Shown: in pieces, positions 1 to 8,926 of the stretch
Position numbering within the stretch: the stretch's first letter is position 1
How the letters are laid out: each line of letters begins with the position of its first letter
Assembly: GCF_003219815.1 (NCBI RefSeq)
Contig: NZ_QJVD01000021.1
Coordinates: 28,395 to 92,394 of the forward strand
DNA from: Arthrobacter livingstonensis
GTDB lineage: Bacteria; Actinomycetota; Actinomycetes; Actinomycetales; Micrococcaceae
DNA: 64,000 nt
Direction of reading: 5' to 3'
Position numbers and translations under genes: made by a program
Notes under the pieces: generated by a model
The model's input: only the letters and a program-made list of their open reading frames with translations
Database searches by the model: none
What the model was told of the DNA's origin: nothing

Positions 1-41
1 GGTCCCAAACAGCCTTCCACCTCGGCTTCTAGGCCATCACA

Positions 42-1511
42 ATGCTGCCCACGGTCAAATGCTCCGCTGGCGGGTGGTGGCCACCGGGTTGCGGCCTGAT
101 ATCGCAGACGCAGGACACCGCCACCCAAACCATCACCGACATGTTCGCCAGCATCCTGGCAAACATGGCTTCCTGGATGTGGTCGTTCATCTCCGGGGCC
201 TTCGGAGTGTCAGACATCGGTCCATCGGATTGGGCAACCGTCAGTGGGATGACGAACTGGTGGATCATCGTCATGATGACGCCGCTGGTGGTTGCCATGA
301 TTCTCCAGCTCCTCGGCGGGATGATCAGCCAGCAGCCACGTCGCATCGGCCGGGCCGTGATTGCCGGCGGGATTGCCGTACCCGTTGTCTTTGGCGCCGT
401 CAGCCTGATGCAGAAACTGACGCAGTTCACGGATTCGGCATCGAGCGCCCTGTTGGCCACTCTGGGGTCAGACCCCTACCTCGTCTTCATGCGGCTCTTC
501 GGTTTCGAGCGCGCCCCGGCAGGTTCGGGACGGCAGTGGGACCTGACATCCATGGTGAGCCCGGGAGCGTCTGGTCCGGCCGGCCCGGTCATCGTCACGG
601 TCGCTGCGGTGGCCCTCGTGTGGGTCATGTCGTTCATTCTCATGTGCTCGATGATCTTTAGGTCCTTCGCGCTTCTCGTGCTGGCCGCCACGGCGCCGGT
701 TGCCATCATGTTGATGCCATGGGAGCGCACCAAGTCGTGGACGAGGCGCTGGTGTGAGACCGTCGTCGCCCTTCTCATCGCCAAGCCGCTGGCAGCCACG
801 GTCTTGGCGGTAGCGGTCAAGCTGTTTGCGAATTCGACGTCGTTTGCGGGCCTGGCTTCGGGAGCTGTCGGCATGGCGTTGGCGTGCGCCGCGCCGCTGA
901 TGGCATTGCGCTTGGTCAGCTTTGCCGGCGGTGAGTTGGCTGCGGCCGCGCAAGTTGCTGGCGGCGGGCACGTCCTTGCGCGCGGCAGCAGTTTCGCGGC
1001 TCGGCAGGTCGGCAGGCAGATGGGCGGCAAACTGTCCCTGGCGAGCATCGGGTCCAAAGGTCCAGCCCCGATCCAGTCGTCGCCCGAGCCCAAGGTCAAG
1101 TCACCTGTGGATGTTGGCGATATCAGCCAGCAGCCTGTGAAGCACGACGCCGGCCAGGTGACTCCCAGCGCGCCGAACCGGCCGCCGGGGTCTGAAACAA
1201 AGACTTACGGCCAGCCGTACGTCAAGCGCGCCGGGACGCCGCATCGCGACCCAAGCGCACCGTCGCCCGGCGGACGCAACACCGGGACGGGGTCCGATGC
1301 GACCAAGCCTCAGGCGGAGTCAAGACTGCGAGCGCCGCAACCCCAGAGTGGATCAGCAGGGCAACGGCAGGTCCCCACGCCAGCGCAGGTCCCAACGCCA
1401 ACCCCGGCGCCGCGTCCGGCATCGGGACCTCGGCCGCAGCCGCCCATCCCGCAGCCCCCGCCAGTTTCGCACCCTCAAAACACCACCTCGGAAAGGGACA
1501 ACGATGTCTGA
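42..1511 (+). CDS. VirB6/TrbL-like conjugation channel membrane protein
   Basis: Predicted polytopic inner-membrane component of a type IV secretion (mating-pair) channel. About six hydrophobic segments lie between residues 73 and 300, for example WWIIVMMTPLVVAMILQLL. They are followed by a long Pro/Ser/Gln-rich hydrophilic tail (about residues 345-489). This arrangement matches VirB6/TrbL-type proteins of actinobacterial conjugative elements. An in-frame stop lies just upstream at 30-32, so ATG 42 is the first start, but no clear Shine-Dalgarno precedes it and a start further in is possible. Its stop lies 8 bases inside the next gene, so the two are probably translationally coupled. The family call rests on topology and neighbours rather than a catalytic motif. 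Confidence 0.72.
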   Translation: MLPTVKCSAGGWWPPGCGLISQTQDTATQTITDMFASILANMASWMWSFISGAFGVSDIGPSDWATVSGMTNWWIIVMMTPLVVAMILQLLGGMISQQPRRIGRAVIAGGIAVPVVFGAVSLMQKLTQFTDSASSALLATLGSDPYLVFMRLFGFERAPAGSGRQWDLTSMVSPGASGPAGPVIVTVAAVALVWVMSFILMCSMIFRSFALLVLAATAPVAIMLMPWERTKSWTRRWCETVVALLIAKPLAATVLAVAVKLFANSTSFAGLASGAVGMALACAAPLMALRLVSFAGGELAAAAQVAGGGHVLARGSSFAARQVGRQMGGKLSLASIGSKGPAPIQSSPEPKVKSPVDVGDISQQPVKHDAGQVTPSAPNRPPGSETKTYGQPYVKRAGTPHRDPSAPSPGGRNTGTGSDATKPQAESRLRAPQPQSGSAGQRQVPTPAQVPTPTPAPRPASGPRPQPPIPQPPPVSHPQNTTSERDNDV

Positions 1512-2973
1512 AAATACCCGCACCCTGCAGCCGGTGAAGTTCCCCCGGTATGAGCGCCACGGCCTTTTTATGGGCCTGCAGTGGTACCAGCTGGGGCTTG
1601 TGGCCGTCGGCGTTGTCGCAGCCACCGTTGCCTCCGCCACGGGAGGGCCGCCTGCCCTCATCGTCACTACGCCCCTGTGGCTTGGGCTGGTGCTTTTCGG
1701 CGTCCTGCAATATTCGAGGATTCCCTATCCGCTGTGGGCCTACGCGGCCACCGTGTTCCTGTGGCGGCAACAGACGGGGCAGACCAAATACCTTGCTAAG
1801 CCGGAGCAGCCCCAAACCAGAGGTCAGCTCGCGCTCCCGGGGGGTTTGGGGACGTTGGAGTTGAGGCAAACGAAGGCGGGGACTGCATACGTTGTCGACC
1901 GCCAGGGCCATGAGGCCGTGGCCATTCTACGCTGCAGCACCACCTCGTTCGCCCTGCTCGATGACGATGACAAGGCATACGCCGTCAAAGCGTGGTCGAG
2001 GGTGCAGACCGCCATGGCACAGCGGCAGGCCGTCGCCCGGATTGCCGTGCAGGATTACACCGTCCCGTACCCGTCCAGCGCGCTCCGGGACTTTTACGAT
2101 CGCAGCAAGTCTCCCTCGCGCATTAACGAGGTCAACTGGGGCGACAAGTCCTATCTGGACCTGATTGCCGCGGCCGGCTCTGCGATGAGCCACGAACTGC
2201 TCGTCTGCCTCGTCATTGACACGGCCAGGGCGCGACGGCGGATCCGCGACGCAGGCGGGGCCGCCGCAGGTCTGGCACATGTGGTCGGCTCGGAAGTTGA
2301 GGCACTCACCACGGGGTTGAAGACCCACGGAGTCACCGTCGACGAATGGCTGCCGGAAAACAAGCTCACCGCGGTTATGCGCGGTGCCTTTGACCCCCAG
2401 GCAGTTCCGAGGCTCGCCGCTGTCGCCGCGGGTAAACATACCGAGGGCATGGTCGTTAGTGGCGGACCCATGGCTGTGGAGGAACACTGGTCCTACCTGC
2501 GCACCGATTCCGGCTTCCACCAAACCTTCTGGATCGCGGAATGGCCGCGTCAAAGTGTGTTCCCCGGATTCATGCACCCGCTGGTGTATGTGGGCGACTT
2601 CCGCCACACGGTCACGGAGGTCATCCGTGCCATCCCGACCGAACAGGCGCTCCGCGACATCCGCTCCGCCCACGAGGCCCATGACACCCGGAGACGCGTC
2701 AACGCCCGCTTCGACCGGCCACTTACCCGGGAGCAGCGGGCCGAGGAGGAGGAAGTTGCCCAGCGCGAGGATGAGATCGTCGCCGGGCATGGCGACGTCC
2801 GCCCCGCCGCCTACGTCACCATCACCGCCGAGAACCTTGATGACCTGGCCCGCTACAGGCAGGAACTTGAATCCGCGGCCGCCGGCGCCTTTGTCGAACT
2901 GCGGCTCCTTGCCGGCCAGCAATGGCCCGCCTTCGTCGCGGGCGCCCTACCCCTTGGAAGGGGACTGAAATGA
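1504..2973 (+). CDS. SCO6880-family conjugation membrane protein (PrgI-like plus VirB4 N-domain-like)
   Basis: A 489-residue protein of the SCO6880 type found next to VirB4-like ATPases in actinobacterial transfer regions. Residues 20-80 hold two hydrophobic segments (GLVAVGVVAATVASA and PLWLGLVLFGVL), as in PrgI-like T4SS proteins. The remainder is soluble and looks like the non-ATPase front half of a VirB4 protein (inference). I chose ATG 1504 (MSENTRTLQ) because GGAAAGGG sits just upstream and the start overlaps the stop of the preceding gene; a longer reading frame exists upstream but lies inside that gene. It overlaps the following ATPase gene by 4 bases (ATGA). Role: probable membrane anchor and partner of the VirB4-like ATPase. 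Confidence 0.75.
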   Translation: MSENTRTLQPVKFPRYERHGLFMGLQWYQLGLVAVGVVAATVASATGGPPALIVTTPLWLGLVLFGVLQYSRIPYPLWAYAATVFLWRQQTGQTKYLAKPEQPQTRGQLALPGGLGTLELRQTKAGTAYVVDRQGHEAVAILRCSTTSFALLDDDDKAYAVKAWSRVQTAMAQRQAVARIAVQDYTVPYPSSALRDFYDRSKSPSRINEVNWGDKSYLDLIAAAGSAMSHELLVCLVIDTARARRRIRDAGGAAAGLAHVVGSEVEALTTGLKTHGVTVDEWLPENKLTAVMRGAFDPQAVPRLAAVAAGKHTEGMVVSGGPMAVEEHWSYLRTDSGFHQTFWIAEWPRQSVFPGFMHPLVYVGDFRHTVTEVIRAIPTEQALRDIRSAHEAHDTRRRVNARFDRPLTREQRAEEEEVAQREDEIVAGHGDVRPAAYVTITAENLDDLARYRQELESAAAGAFVELRLLAGQQWPAFVAGALPLGRGLK

Positions 2974-4427
2974 GCAAGCACGCCCAGCATGTGGGCTTCA
3001 CGCCCTCCGGGGAATCACGCCTTGACCGGAACGCACGACGGCGCAACAAACCTGCTCTTTCCGACTCACCGAATGCTTCGCTCTGGAACAGCTTGGTACA
3101 CCCCGATGGTGAGAATTCGGTTGCGCGCTCGCAGGGGGACTGGGGGAGTCGCGACGCTGCATCGCTCCGCGGGCCGCATCGCCTCCGCCCGGCCCCACAC
3201 AGGGCATCGACCATGACGTTTGCCGCGGCCTATCCGTTCCTGACGGAATCAGGGTTAGGACATGAGGGAACCTATATCGGCACGGACGTTTTCGGCTCCG
3301 GCGCATTCTCCTACGATCCATGGATTCTCTACGACAAAGGTGTGATCAGCGGTCCCTCCATCGTGGTCATCGGAACCGTGGGGACTGGTAAGTCCATGTG
3401 CGGGAAGTCTCTGGTCGCCCGGTCGGTAACGCTGGGGCGCAAGGCGGCCGTGGCGTCGGATCCGAAGGGGGAGTGGGTGCCCGTAGCCAAGGCGCTGGGC
3501 GGGAAGGTCATTTCCGTCGGACCAGGCAAGCCGGCCCGGGTGAACCCGCTGGACGCCGGTCCTAGGTCCCTGTTGCTATCTGATGAGCAGTGGCGCGCGG
3601 TCGTCCGGCAACGCCGCCGGCACCTGCTCGTCGCACTGGTGTCGCTGATGCGCCAAGGCCAGCCCATGAGCCCTGTCGAACACACCGCGCTGGACATGGC
3701 GTTGACTGAAGCCGTGGCAGCCAACAGCACACCCACGTTGCCCATGGTGCTGGACCACCTGCTCAACCCCAGCCCAGAGACAGTGGCGCTGGTCGGGCGC
3801 GACGGAGGAAACGGCGTCGGACATTCACTCCGGCGCACCGTAGCTGGCGACCTCGAAGGTATGTTCGATGCGCCGTCGACAGTTGCCTTTGACGCGGATG
3901 CACCCATCATGGTCATGGACACCTCCGCCTTGATCGGCGCATCCGAACAAGCGCTGTCGCTGGCCGCCGCCTGCGGCGCAACCTGGCTGGAGGCGGCCGT
4001 GACTAATCCCGACGGCGCGAAACGGATCGTGGTCTACGACGAGGGCTGGCGCATGCTCGCGGACCCCTACATGCTGGCCAAGATGAGTGAGCAATGGCGG
4101 CTCGCGCGCACGTACGGGATCGCCAACCTCCTGATCATGCACAAGGTGGCCGACCTCAACGAGATCGGTGACGGCACCAGCGGGCTGCGCCAAAAAGCGC
4201 TGGGCCTGCTGACGGAAGCCGACACCCGCATCATTTACCGGCAAAAGCACGACGCCATGCGCCTGACCAAGGAAGCGCTGGGTCTCACCGAGGCCGAATG
4301 CGAGCATGTCGAGAACCTGCCCAAGGGCATGGGGCTTTGGAAGGTTGGCAACCGGTCGTTCATCGTCGCCAATCGGATCACCACCGACGAACTGGAAGTG
4401 TTCGGCACCGATGAGGGGATGCGCTGA
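2970..4427 (+). CDS. VirB4-like T4SS ATPase
   Basis: A 485-residue P-loop ATPase expected to power pilus or channel assembly during conjugation. Walker A is GTVGTGKS at residues 135-142. Walker B is the VVYDEGW segment, with Asp357-Glu358, followed by the WRLARTYGIAN and LTEADTRIIYRQK regions typical of VirB4/TraC C-terminal domains. It is much shorter than full VirB4 proteins (about 800 residues) and lacks their N-terminal half, which may be supplied by the SCO6880-type protein encoded just upstream. ATG 2970 overlaps the previous stop (ATGA) and GGAAGGGG lies ahead of it; the longer upstream reading was rejected. Its stop overlaps the next start (TGATG), completing a tightly coupled operon. 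Confidence 0.85.
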   Translation: MSKHAQHVGFTPSGESRLDRNARRRNKPALSDSPNASLWNSLVHPDGENSVARSQGDWGSRDAASLRGPHRLRPAPHRASTMTFAAAYPFLTESGLGHEGTYIGTDVFGSGAFSYDPWILYDKGVISGPSIVVIGTVGTGKSMCGKSLVARSVTLGRKAAVASDPKGEWVPVAKALGGKVISVGPGKPARVNPLDAGPRSLLLSDEQWRAVVRQRRRHLLVALVSLMRQGQPMSPVEHTALDMALTEAVAANSTPTLPMVLDHLLNPSPETVALVGRDGGNGVGHSLRRTVAGDLEGMFDAPSTVAFDADAPIMVMDTSALIGASEQALSLAAACGATWLEAAVTNPDGAKRIVVYDEGWRMLADPYMLAKMSEQWRLARTYGIANLLIMHKVADLNEIGDGTSGLRQKALGLLTEADTRIIYRQKHDAMRLTKEALGLTEAECEHVENLPKGMGLWKVGNRSFIVANRITTDELEVFGTDEGMR

Positions 4428-6235
4428 TGTCCCGCCGATTGGATGACGGCAACCCGATGCTCAACGCAGCGCTGATCGCCGTCGCGCTGTATCTGGGATT
4501 TAGTTGCCTTGTCCAGGCTGCGGCCGCCACGGTTGTGCGATGGGGCTGCCACGCCGCTGCTCCCTGGACGTTCAGCCCGGCTGCAGGCATTGGATTGTTC
4601 ATGGGCCGTATGGACTGGATCGTCGGTGCACCGGCTTCATGCGGTGTCGGCATTGGATCCGTGTGGATTCTTATTGGGCCTGCGATCGCAGGCCTGGTGA
4701 CTCTCGTGGCGGCCGGGTACTTTTCGTGGCGGGTTTGGCGGCAGTCCGGTTCGTGGCTGCGGCTGGACATCCTGGGGCGCGATGGTGTGGCCCGGCGCGC
4801 GGAGATCGTGCGCGACTTCGGCTCAAGGGCTGTGGCCAAACGGGGGGAGTTCACGCGTCCAGGCCTTTCCAAACCGAGCGTGGAGGAAGTTTCCTGGACC
4901 GTGGGACGGTCCCGTGGCGTCACCGTCCACGTGTCCACGGAGGAATCCATGGTCATCCAGGGAGCCCCTCGATCCGGCAAGGGGCTGTACCTGATCATCA
5001 ACGCCATCCTCGACGCTCCGGGCGCCGTGGTTACGACGTCGACCCGGGCGGACAACCTAGTGGTGACGATGAAGGCTCGTGCCTCCGGCGGCAGGCCGGT
5101 GACTGTCTTCGACCCACAAGGAATGTCTGGATTGCCCACGACGCTCCGGTGGTCGCCCGTTCGGGGGTGCGAGGATCCCGACATGGCCACGCGCCGGGCC
5201 CTGGTCATCACGGCCGACACCGAATTCAAGGGAGAAAACGCGGCGTGGCAAAAACGCGCAGTCATCGTCCTGCAGTGCCTGCTGCACGCCGCGGCCCTCT
5301 CTGGCGACGGCGTGCGTGCGTTCCGGCGGTGGTCCTCCAGCCCTGTCCTAGCCAAGGAGGCGTTGGAGATACTCGGTCGGCCGGAGGCCGCGCTTGGCTG
5401 GCAGGCGGACCTGATGGGTATTATCGACGACGACCCGCGCAACACCTCCAATTCCTGGATCGGCGTCAGCGCCGCCGTCGCACCCCTTTCCTCCCCGAAA
5501 GTCCTGGCGGCCCTGGACCCACACGGAGACACCGAACAGTTTGATCCGATGGAATTCATCCGCCAGCGGGGAACGCTCTATTTGATCGGCACCAAATCTG
5601 GTGCGGCTGCGGCCGGCCCGTACCTCTCGGCGTTGATCGATGACATCGACCATGCAGCCCGGGAAATGGCGTTCGTTGCCCCTGGCGGTCGGCTGGACCC
5701 GCCGCTGTCGCTGATCTTGGACGAGATCGCCAACCTCTCGCCATGGCCGGGACTTCCCGTTGTGCTGTCCGACGGCGGTGGCATCGGCATCTCCACCATC
5801 GTCGTCCTGCAATCCCTGTCACAGGCGCGATCGGGCTGGTCCATCGACGAGGCGGCCACCATCTGGGACGCCGCCATCATCAAGATCATTTTCGGCGGAG
5901 GCTCCGACGAACGCGACCTCCGCGCCTTGGCCGGGCTCATCGGCGAACGCAGCACCACGGTCAATACCCGGTCCTGGTCGTCGCAAGGCCGCCAGGACGG
6001 CGAGCAAGTTCGTGAGGCGCCGGTCATTCCCTTGCACGAGATTCGCAGGCTGCCCGTTGGAACGGCCATCATGCTGGGCCGGCGGACACGGCCGATCCTG
6101 CTGGACCTGCGGGAATGGCATAAACGCAAGGACGCAGCACAGCTTGGACTGTCCAAGGCTGAGACCGAACTCGAACTCGCCGAAGGGCACCGCCTACGCC
6201 AGGAAGCCAGCCATACGGCTGAATCAGAGGGTTGA
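4427..6235 (+). CDS. VirD4/TraG-type coupling protein
   Basis: A 602-residue type IV coupling protein that should dock the relaxase-DNA complex to the channel. N-terminal hydrophobic segments lie at about residues 12-32 and 68-100. Walker A is GAPRSGKG at 179-186, followed by the TSTRADN and FDPQGM segments common in TraG/TraD-like ATPases. Walker B is LILDEIANL with Asp432-Glu433. A conserved C-terminal region runs through ATIWDAAIIKIIFGGGSDE. The start overlaps the preceding stop (TGATG). The Lys-Gly ending of Walker A (GKG rather than GKS/T) is typical of VirD4-like proteins. Together with the relaxase at 12810-16358 it supplies the DNA-substrate side of transfer. Confidence 0.88.
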   Translation: MSRRLDDGNPMLNAALIAVALYLGFSCLVQAAAATVVRWGCHAAAPWTFSPAAGIGLFMGRMDWIVGAPASCGVGIGSVWILIGPAIAGLVTLVAAGYFSWRVWRQSGSWLRLDILGRDGVARRAEIVRDFGSRAVAKRGEFTRPGLSKPSVEEVSWTVGRSRGVTVHVSTEESMVIQGAPRSGKGLYLIINAILDAPGAVVTTSTRADNLVVTMKARASGGRPVTVFDPQGMSGLPTTLRWSPVRGCEDPDMATRRALVITADTEFKGENAAWQKRAVIVLQCLLHAAALSGDGVRAFRRWSSSPVLAKEALEILGRPEAALGWQADLMGIIDDDPRNTSNSWIGVSAAVAPLSSPKVLAALDPHGDTEQFDPMEFIRQRGTLYLIGTKSGAAAAGPYLSALIDDIDHAAREMAFVAPGGRLDPPLSLILDEIANLSPWPGLPVVLSDGGGIGISTIVVLQSLSQARSGWSIDEAATIWDAAIIKIIFGGGSDERDLRALAGLIGERSTTVNTRSWSSQGRQDGEQVREAPVIPLHEIRRLPVGTAIMLGRRTRPILLDLREWHKRKDAAQLGLSKAETELELAEGHRLRQEASHTAESEG

Positions 6236-6247
6236 AAGGAGAACGTG

Positions 6248-6739
6248 ATGGACGAGGAAGACTCATTCGAATACACCGTCGGTGGGGGAGCAGAGGATGA
6301 ATTTGCGGCGATGCTGTTTGGCTCCACGGAAGGGAAGCGGTCTAACCGGGTGCCCATGACCTACCGGTGGCGCGACATGGACCCGCGCACTGCCGATGCG
6401 GTCTGGAGGCACCTCGTGAAATGGGTCCAGTGGCTGGTAGACACCTACCACCTGCCAACCTCGGTGGTGCCGGATTGCTGGTGGAGGCACAGCGAGATGG
6501 TGGCGGAACTTTACGGCCTCCAGCGTGCAGAGCAGGCGTCCTACACGGAGGACGACGGCGGCTTTGGTCCCATTACTTTCCACGAGCGGTTGACGTCGAG
6601 CATTGAACGGATGCGCGGGTACACGCGCACAGCTGGATGCGTCGGACTTCAGGCGCACAGGGCCACGGTACCGCGCGTTTTACCTCCGGGCGCACCCGGT
6701 TCACCGACTTTGGGTTCGGTGCCAGGCACCCCTGACTAA
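6248..6739 (+). CDS. DUF4913-like small protein of the transfer operon
   Basis: A 163-residue protein with an acidic N-terminus and a tryptophan-rich middle (WRHLVKWVQWLVDTYHLP then CWWRHSEMVAELYGL). The pattern resembles the DUF4913 proteins often encoded beside actinobacterial conjugation genes; the molecular role is unknown. The stop of virD4 is 12 bases upstream, and AAAGGAG at 6235-6241 is spaced better for ATG 6248 than for the in-frame GTG at 6245. The C-terminus is Pro/Gly-rich and weakly constrained. Confidence 0.6.
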   Translation: MDEEDSFEYTVGGGAEDEFAAMLFGSTEGKRSNRVPMTYRWRDMDPRTADAVWRHLVKWVQWLVDTYHLPTSVVPDCWWRHSEMVAELYGLQRAEQASYTEDDGGFGPITFHERLTSSIERMRGYTRTAGCVGLQAHRATVPRVLPPGAPGSPTLGSVPGTPD

Positions 6740-6827
6740 TTCACGCTGTTTAGGCCCGTGGCAACCATGAACATGTAGGCGGGACAAAAGAGTCCGCAAA
6801 CACATTTAGTGGTGGAGGTGGCGGAAG

Positions 6828-7991
6828 ATGAGTGCCGATTCATTGGAGTCCGACATGGTTGGCGGAATCATCCCCGGGGACCGGCAACCGGCGCCAGCGC
6901 CGAGTCACCTCGCACCGGAGGAGCGGGTAGCCGCGCTGACCCAACAACTTGTCGACCTACTTGACCAAGCCGTCAACGAACCCAGGCGGTGGCAGAAACT
7001 TCTCGATAACTCGGCCACCCTCTGGCGATACTCCGGCGGCAACGCCGCCATGCTGATGGCCCAGATGCAGGAACGCGGCAAGGAACCGCCAACCTTGGTA
7101 GCCGGCTACAAACAGTGGGAAGGCCACGGCCGCTACGTGCTCAAAGGCGAACACGCACTCTGGGTCATCGCGCCCCGGACGGCCCGAGCGGCGGCGGAAG
7201 AAGACGTTGATCGCCAGAATCCACTCTCTGTTGCTATTTCTGCTGAGACTGATATCTCCAAGCGAACCCGAATTGTTGGCTGGCGCGGCCAGGCCGTCTT
7301 CGACGTGTCCCAAACGGAGGGGGAACCACTATTGGTTCCGCGCGGGGGCGAGGAACTCGCCAAAGTATCCGTTACAGAGGGCCAAGAACTGTGGGCGTCG
7401 CTGGTAAATGTCGCTGAGCATCGTGGATTCGCCGTGGAAGTTTCCGATAGCCAACGATCGCTGGCCAGTGGGTACACAAACTTTGGGGCCCATCTCGTCA
7501 GCGTCGGAGAGTGGCTCGATACCGAAGAACGGCTTGCAGTCCTTGCCCACGAGCTAGGACACATCATGCTTCACGGGCCCGATGATCAGCTGGGCCAGCT
7601 CTACGGCAGCAGTACTGAGCATCGGGGACTGGCAGAAGTGGAAGCCGAATCAGTGGCCTACACCGTCCTGAAAGCCCACGGGATTGACCGCGGACCGCAA
7701 TCATCCAGTTATTTAGCAGGATGGGCCGACGCCGTTTTGGTCGCCGAAGCCGACTCGATCCTCCAGTCAGCAGCGGGATGCAAACTGCTGTCCCGAACCG
7801 AAATTGCCAAGTCCGTCCTGGGTCGCGTGGCGTCGGCGTCCAAGTGCATCCTCGATGTAAGCGATCCGTCGGACTTGGGCGGCCGGCTTTCGACCGGCCC
7901 TTTGAATACGAAAGTGACAGTGGAACAGCGCGACGTATTTCCATTCACGGGCCCACAGTCACCGACAACGACTGGGTTTGCTTTGGACTGA
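6828..7991 (+). CDS. ArdC-type antirestriction protein (ssDNA-binding plus metalloprotease fold)
   Basis: A 387-residue protein with the ArdC layout. Residues about 34-165 form the N-terminal ssDNA-binding domain (WRYSGGNAAMLMAQMQERG; VAGYKQWEGHGRYVLKGEHA). Residues 225-280 carry a zinc-metallopeptidase motif HELGH (His241, Glu242, His245) with a downstream acidic EVEAES segment that can give the third ligand. Such proteins are made early in conjugation to protect incoming DNA from host restriction, which suits its position between transfer operons and close to a type I R-M system. GGAGGTGG at 6814-6821 precedes ATG 6828. The last 45 residues look unconstrained. Confidence 0.82.
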   Translation: MSADSLESDMVGGIIPGDRQPAPAPSHLAPEERVAALTQQLVDLLDQAVNEPRRWQKLLDNSATLWRYSGGNAAMLMAQMQERGKEPPTLVAGYKQWEGHGRYVLKGEHALWVIAPRTARAAAEEDVDRQNPLSVAISAETDISKRTRIVGWRGQAVFDVSQTEGEPLLVPRGGEELAKVSVTEGQELWASLVNVAEHRGFAVEVSDSQRSLASGYTNFGAHLVSVGEWLDTEERLAVLAHELGHIMLHGPDDQLGQLYGSSTEHRGLAEVEAESVAYTVLKAHGIDRGPQSSSYLAGWADAVLVAEADSILQSAAGCKLLSRTEIAKSVLGRVASASKCILDVSDPSDLGGRLSTGPLNTKVTVEQRDVFPFTGPQSPTTTGFALD

Positions 7992-8095
7992 GGCGACGAG
8001 GTTCGTCCATATAAGTCGATCGCCGTCTGCATATCGCACTTAGGCAGGGGATTGGATGTCCCACAGGTGGGCGAGACCCAATTATTGGCAAATGA

Positions 8096-8114
8096 TTTCC
8101 CATAAAATGGGAAA
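8096..8114. promoter_or_regulatory. Palindromic operator overlapping a -10-like box, upstream of iclR-hutG operon
   Basis: TTTCCCAT-AAA-ATGGGAAA is a perfect 8-bp-arm inverted repeat. TAAAAT (8103-8108), a good -10 match, lies inside it, so a bound regulator would block the promoter. IclR proteins bind short palindromes of this kind and often autoregulate; the assignment to the adjacent IclR gene is inference. Confidence 0.5.
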
Positions 8115-8155
8115 ATTGCCTCCCGCCTGTGATTACAGACACTAGTGTCGCTTTC

Positions 8156-8926
8156 ATGATTGAATATCGAGCGGGTTCAGCCGCCGACTCTCCGGCGCAA
8201 TCGGGCGTACCGTCACGAGTTCTTGAAATCCTCCTCCAGTTTGCCTCGGCCCAGGTCCTGTCCGCCGCGCAAATCGGTGTACGGACAGGCATTCCAACCA
8301 GTGCGGTGTATCGACACCTGTCCTCCTTGATCCAGGCAGGACTCGTGGCACCAGCGAATAGCCGCGGACAGTTTTCGGCAGGAGCGGCAACCCTGCAGCT
8401 GGCTGCCAACTTCCGGCAGGAATCAATCATCACGAGCCGCATTGTGGCCAGACTGCAGCAACTTTCTGATGAGACGCAGGAGTTGTCTGCCTACCTCGTC
8501 GTCAGCGGAAACCAGGCCTTGTGCGTGGAAGCCGTTGAAGGACCGCAAATGCTTAGTTGCAGCTATTCCGCCGGGCGGTCGCAGCCTCTGCACCGGGGAG
8601 CTAGTGCGCTGTCCCTTCTCGCCTACCTGTCGGATAACGAACGAACCGAAGCGATTTCAGTGCTCGGGCTGGACGCCGACGCCACCGCCTCTCTGCGCCG
8701 TGATCTTGATATCACCACCGCACGCGGCTTTGCGCTGACCCAAGGTGCCGTCGATCCTGGCGTTTGGGGAGTCAGCTTTCCGATCTTCGGCCCCGACGGG
8801 CATCTCTCCGGCACGCTCAGCACCATGGCCCCGTCCCTAAGAGCCATACGGAACGAAAAACGACTCATCTCCGCCACGAAGGCGGCCGCCCTCATACTCA
8901 ACGCAGCAGAAAACGGAATGCCATGA
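8156..8926 (+). CDS. IclR-family transcriptional regulator
   Basis: A 256-residue regulator with an N-terminal winged helix-turn-helix (VLEILLQFASAQVLSAAQIG then IPTSAVYRHLSSLIQAG) and a C-terminal IclR effector-binding domain (GVSFPIFGPDGHLSGTLST). IclR proteins respond to small catabolic metabolites. As first gene of a coupled operon with hutG and an amino-acid importer, it probably controls that operon, with N-formimino-glutamate or a related amino acid as a possible ligand (inference). GTG 8129 would add nine residues; neither start has a strong Shine-Dalgarno, and ATG 8156 better matches usual family length. Its TGA overlaps the ATG of hutG. Confidence 0.85.
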   Translation: MIEYRAGSAADSPAQSGVPSRVLEILLQFASAQVLSAAQIGVRTGIPTSAVYRHLSSLIQAGLVAPANSRGQFSAGAATLQLAANFRQESIITSRIVARLQQLSDETQELSAYLVVSGNQALCVEAVEGPQMLSCSYSAGRSQPLHRGASALSLLAYLSDNERTEAISVLGLDADATASLRRDLDITTARGFALTQGAVDPGVWGVSFPIFGPDGHLSGTLSTMAPSLRAIRNEKRLISATKAAALILNAAENGMP

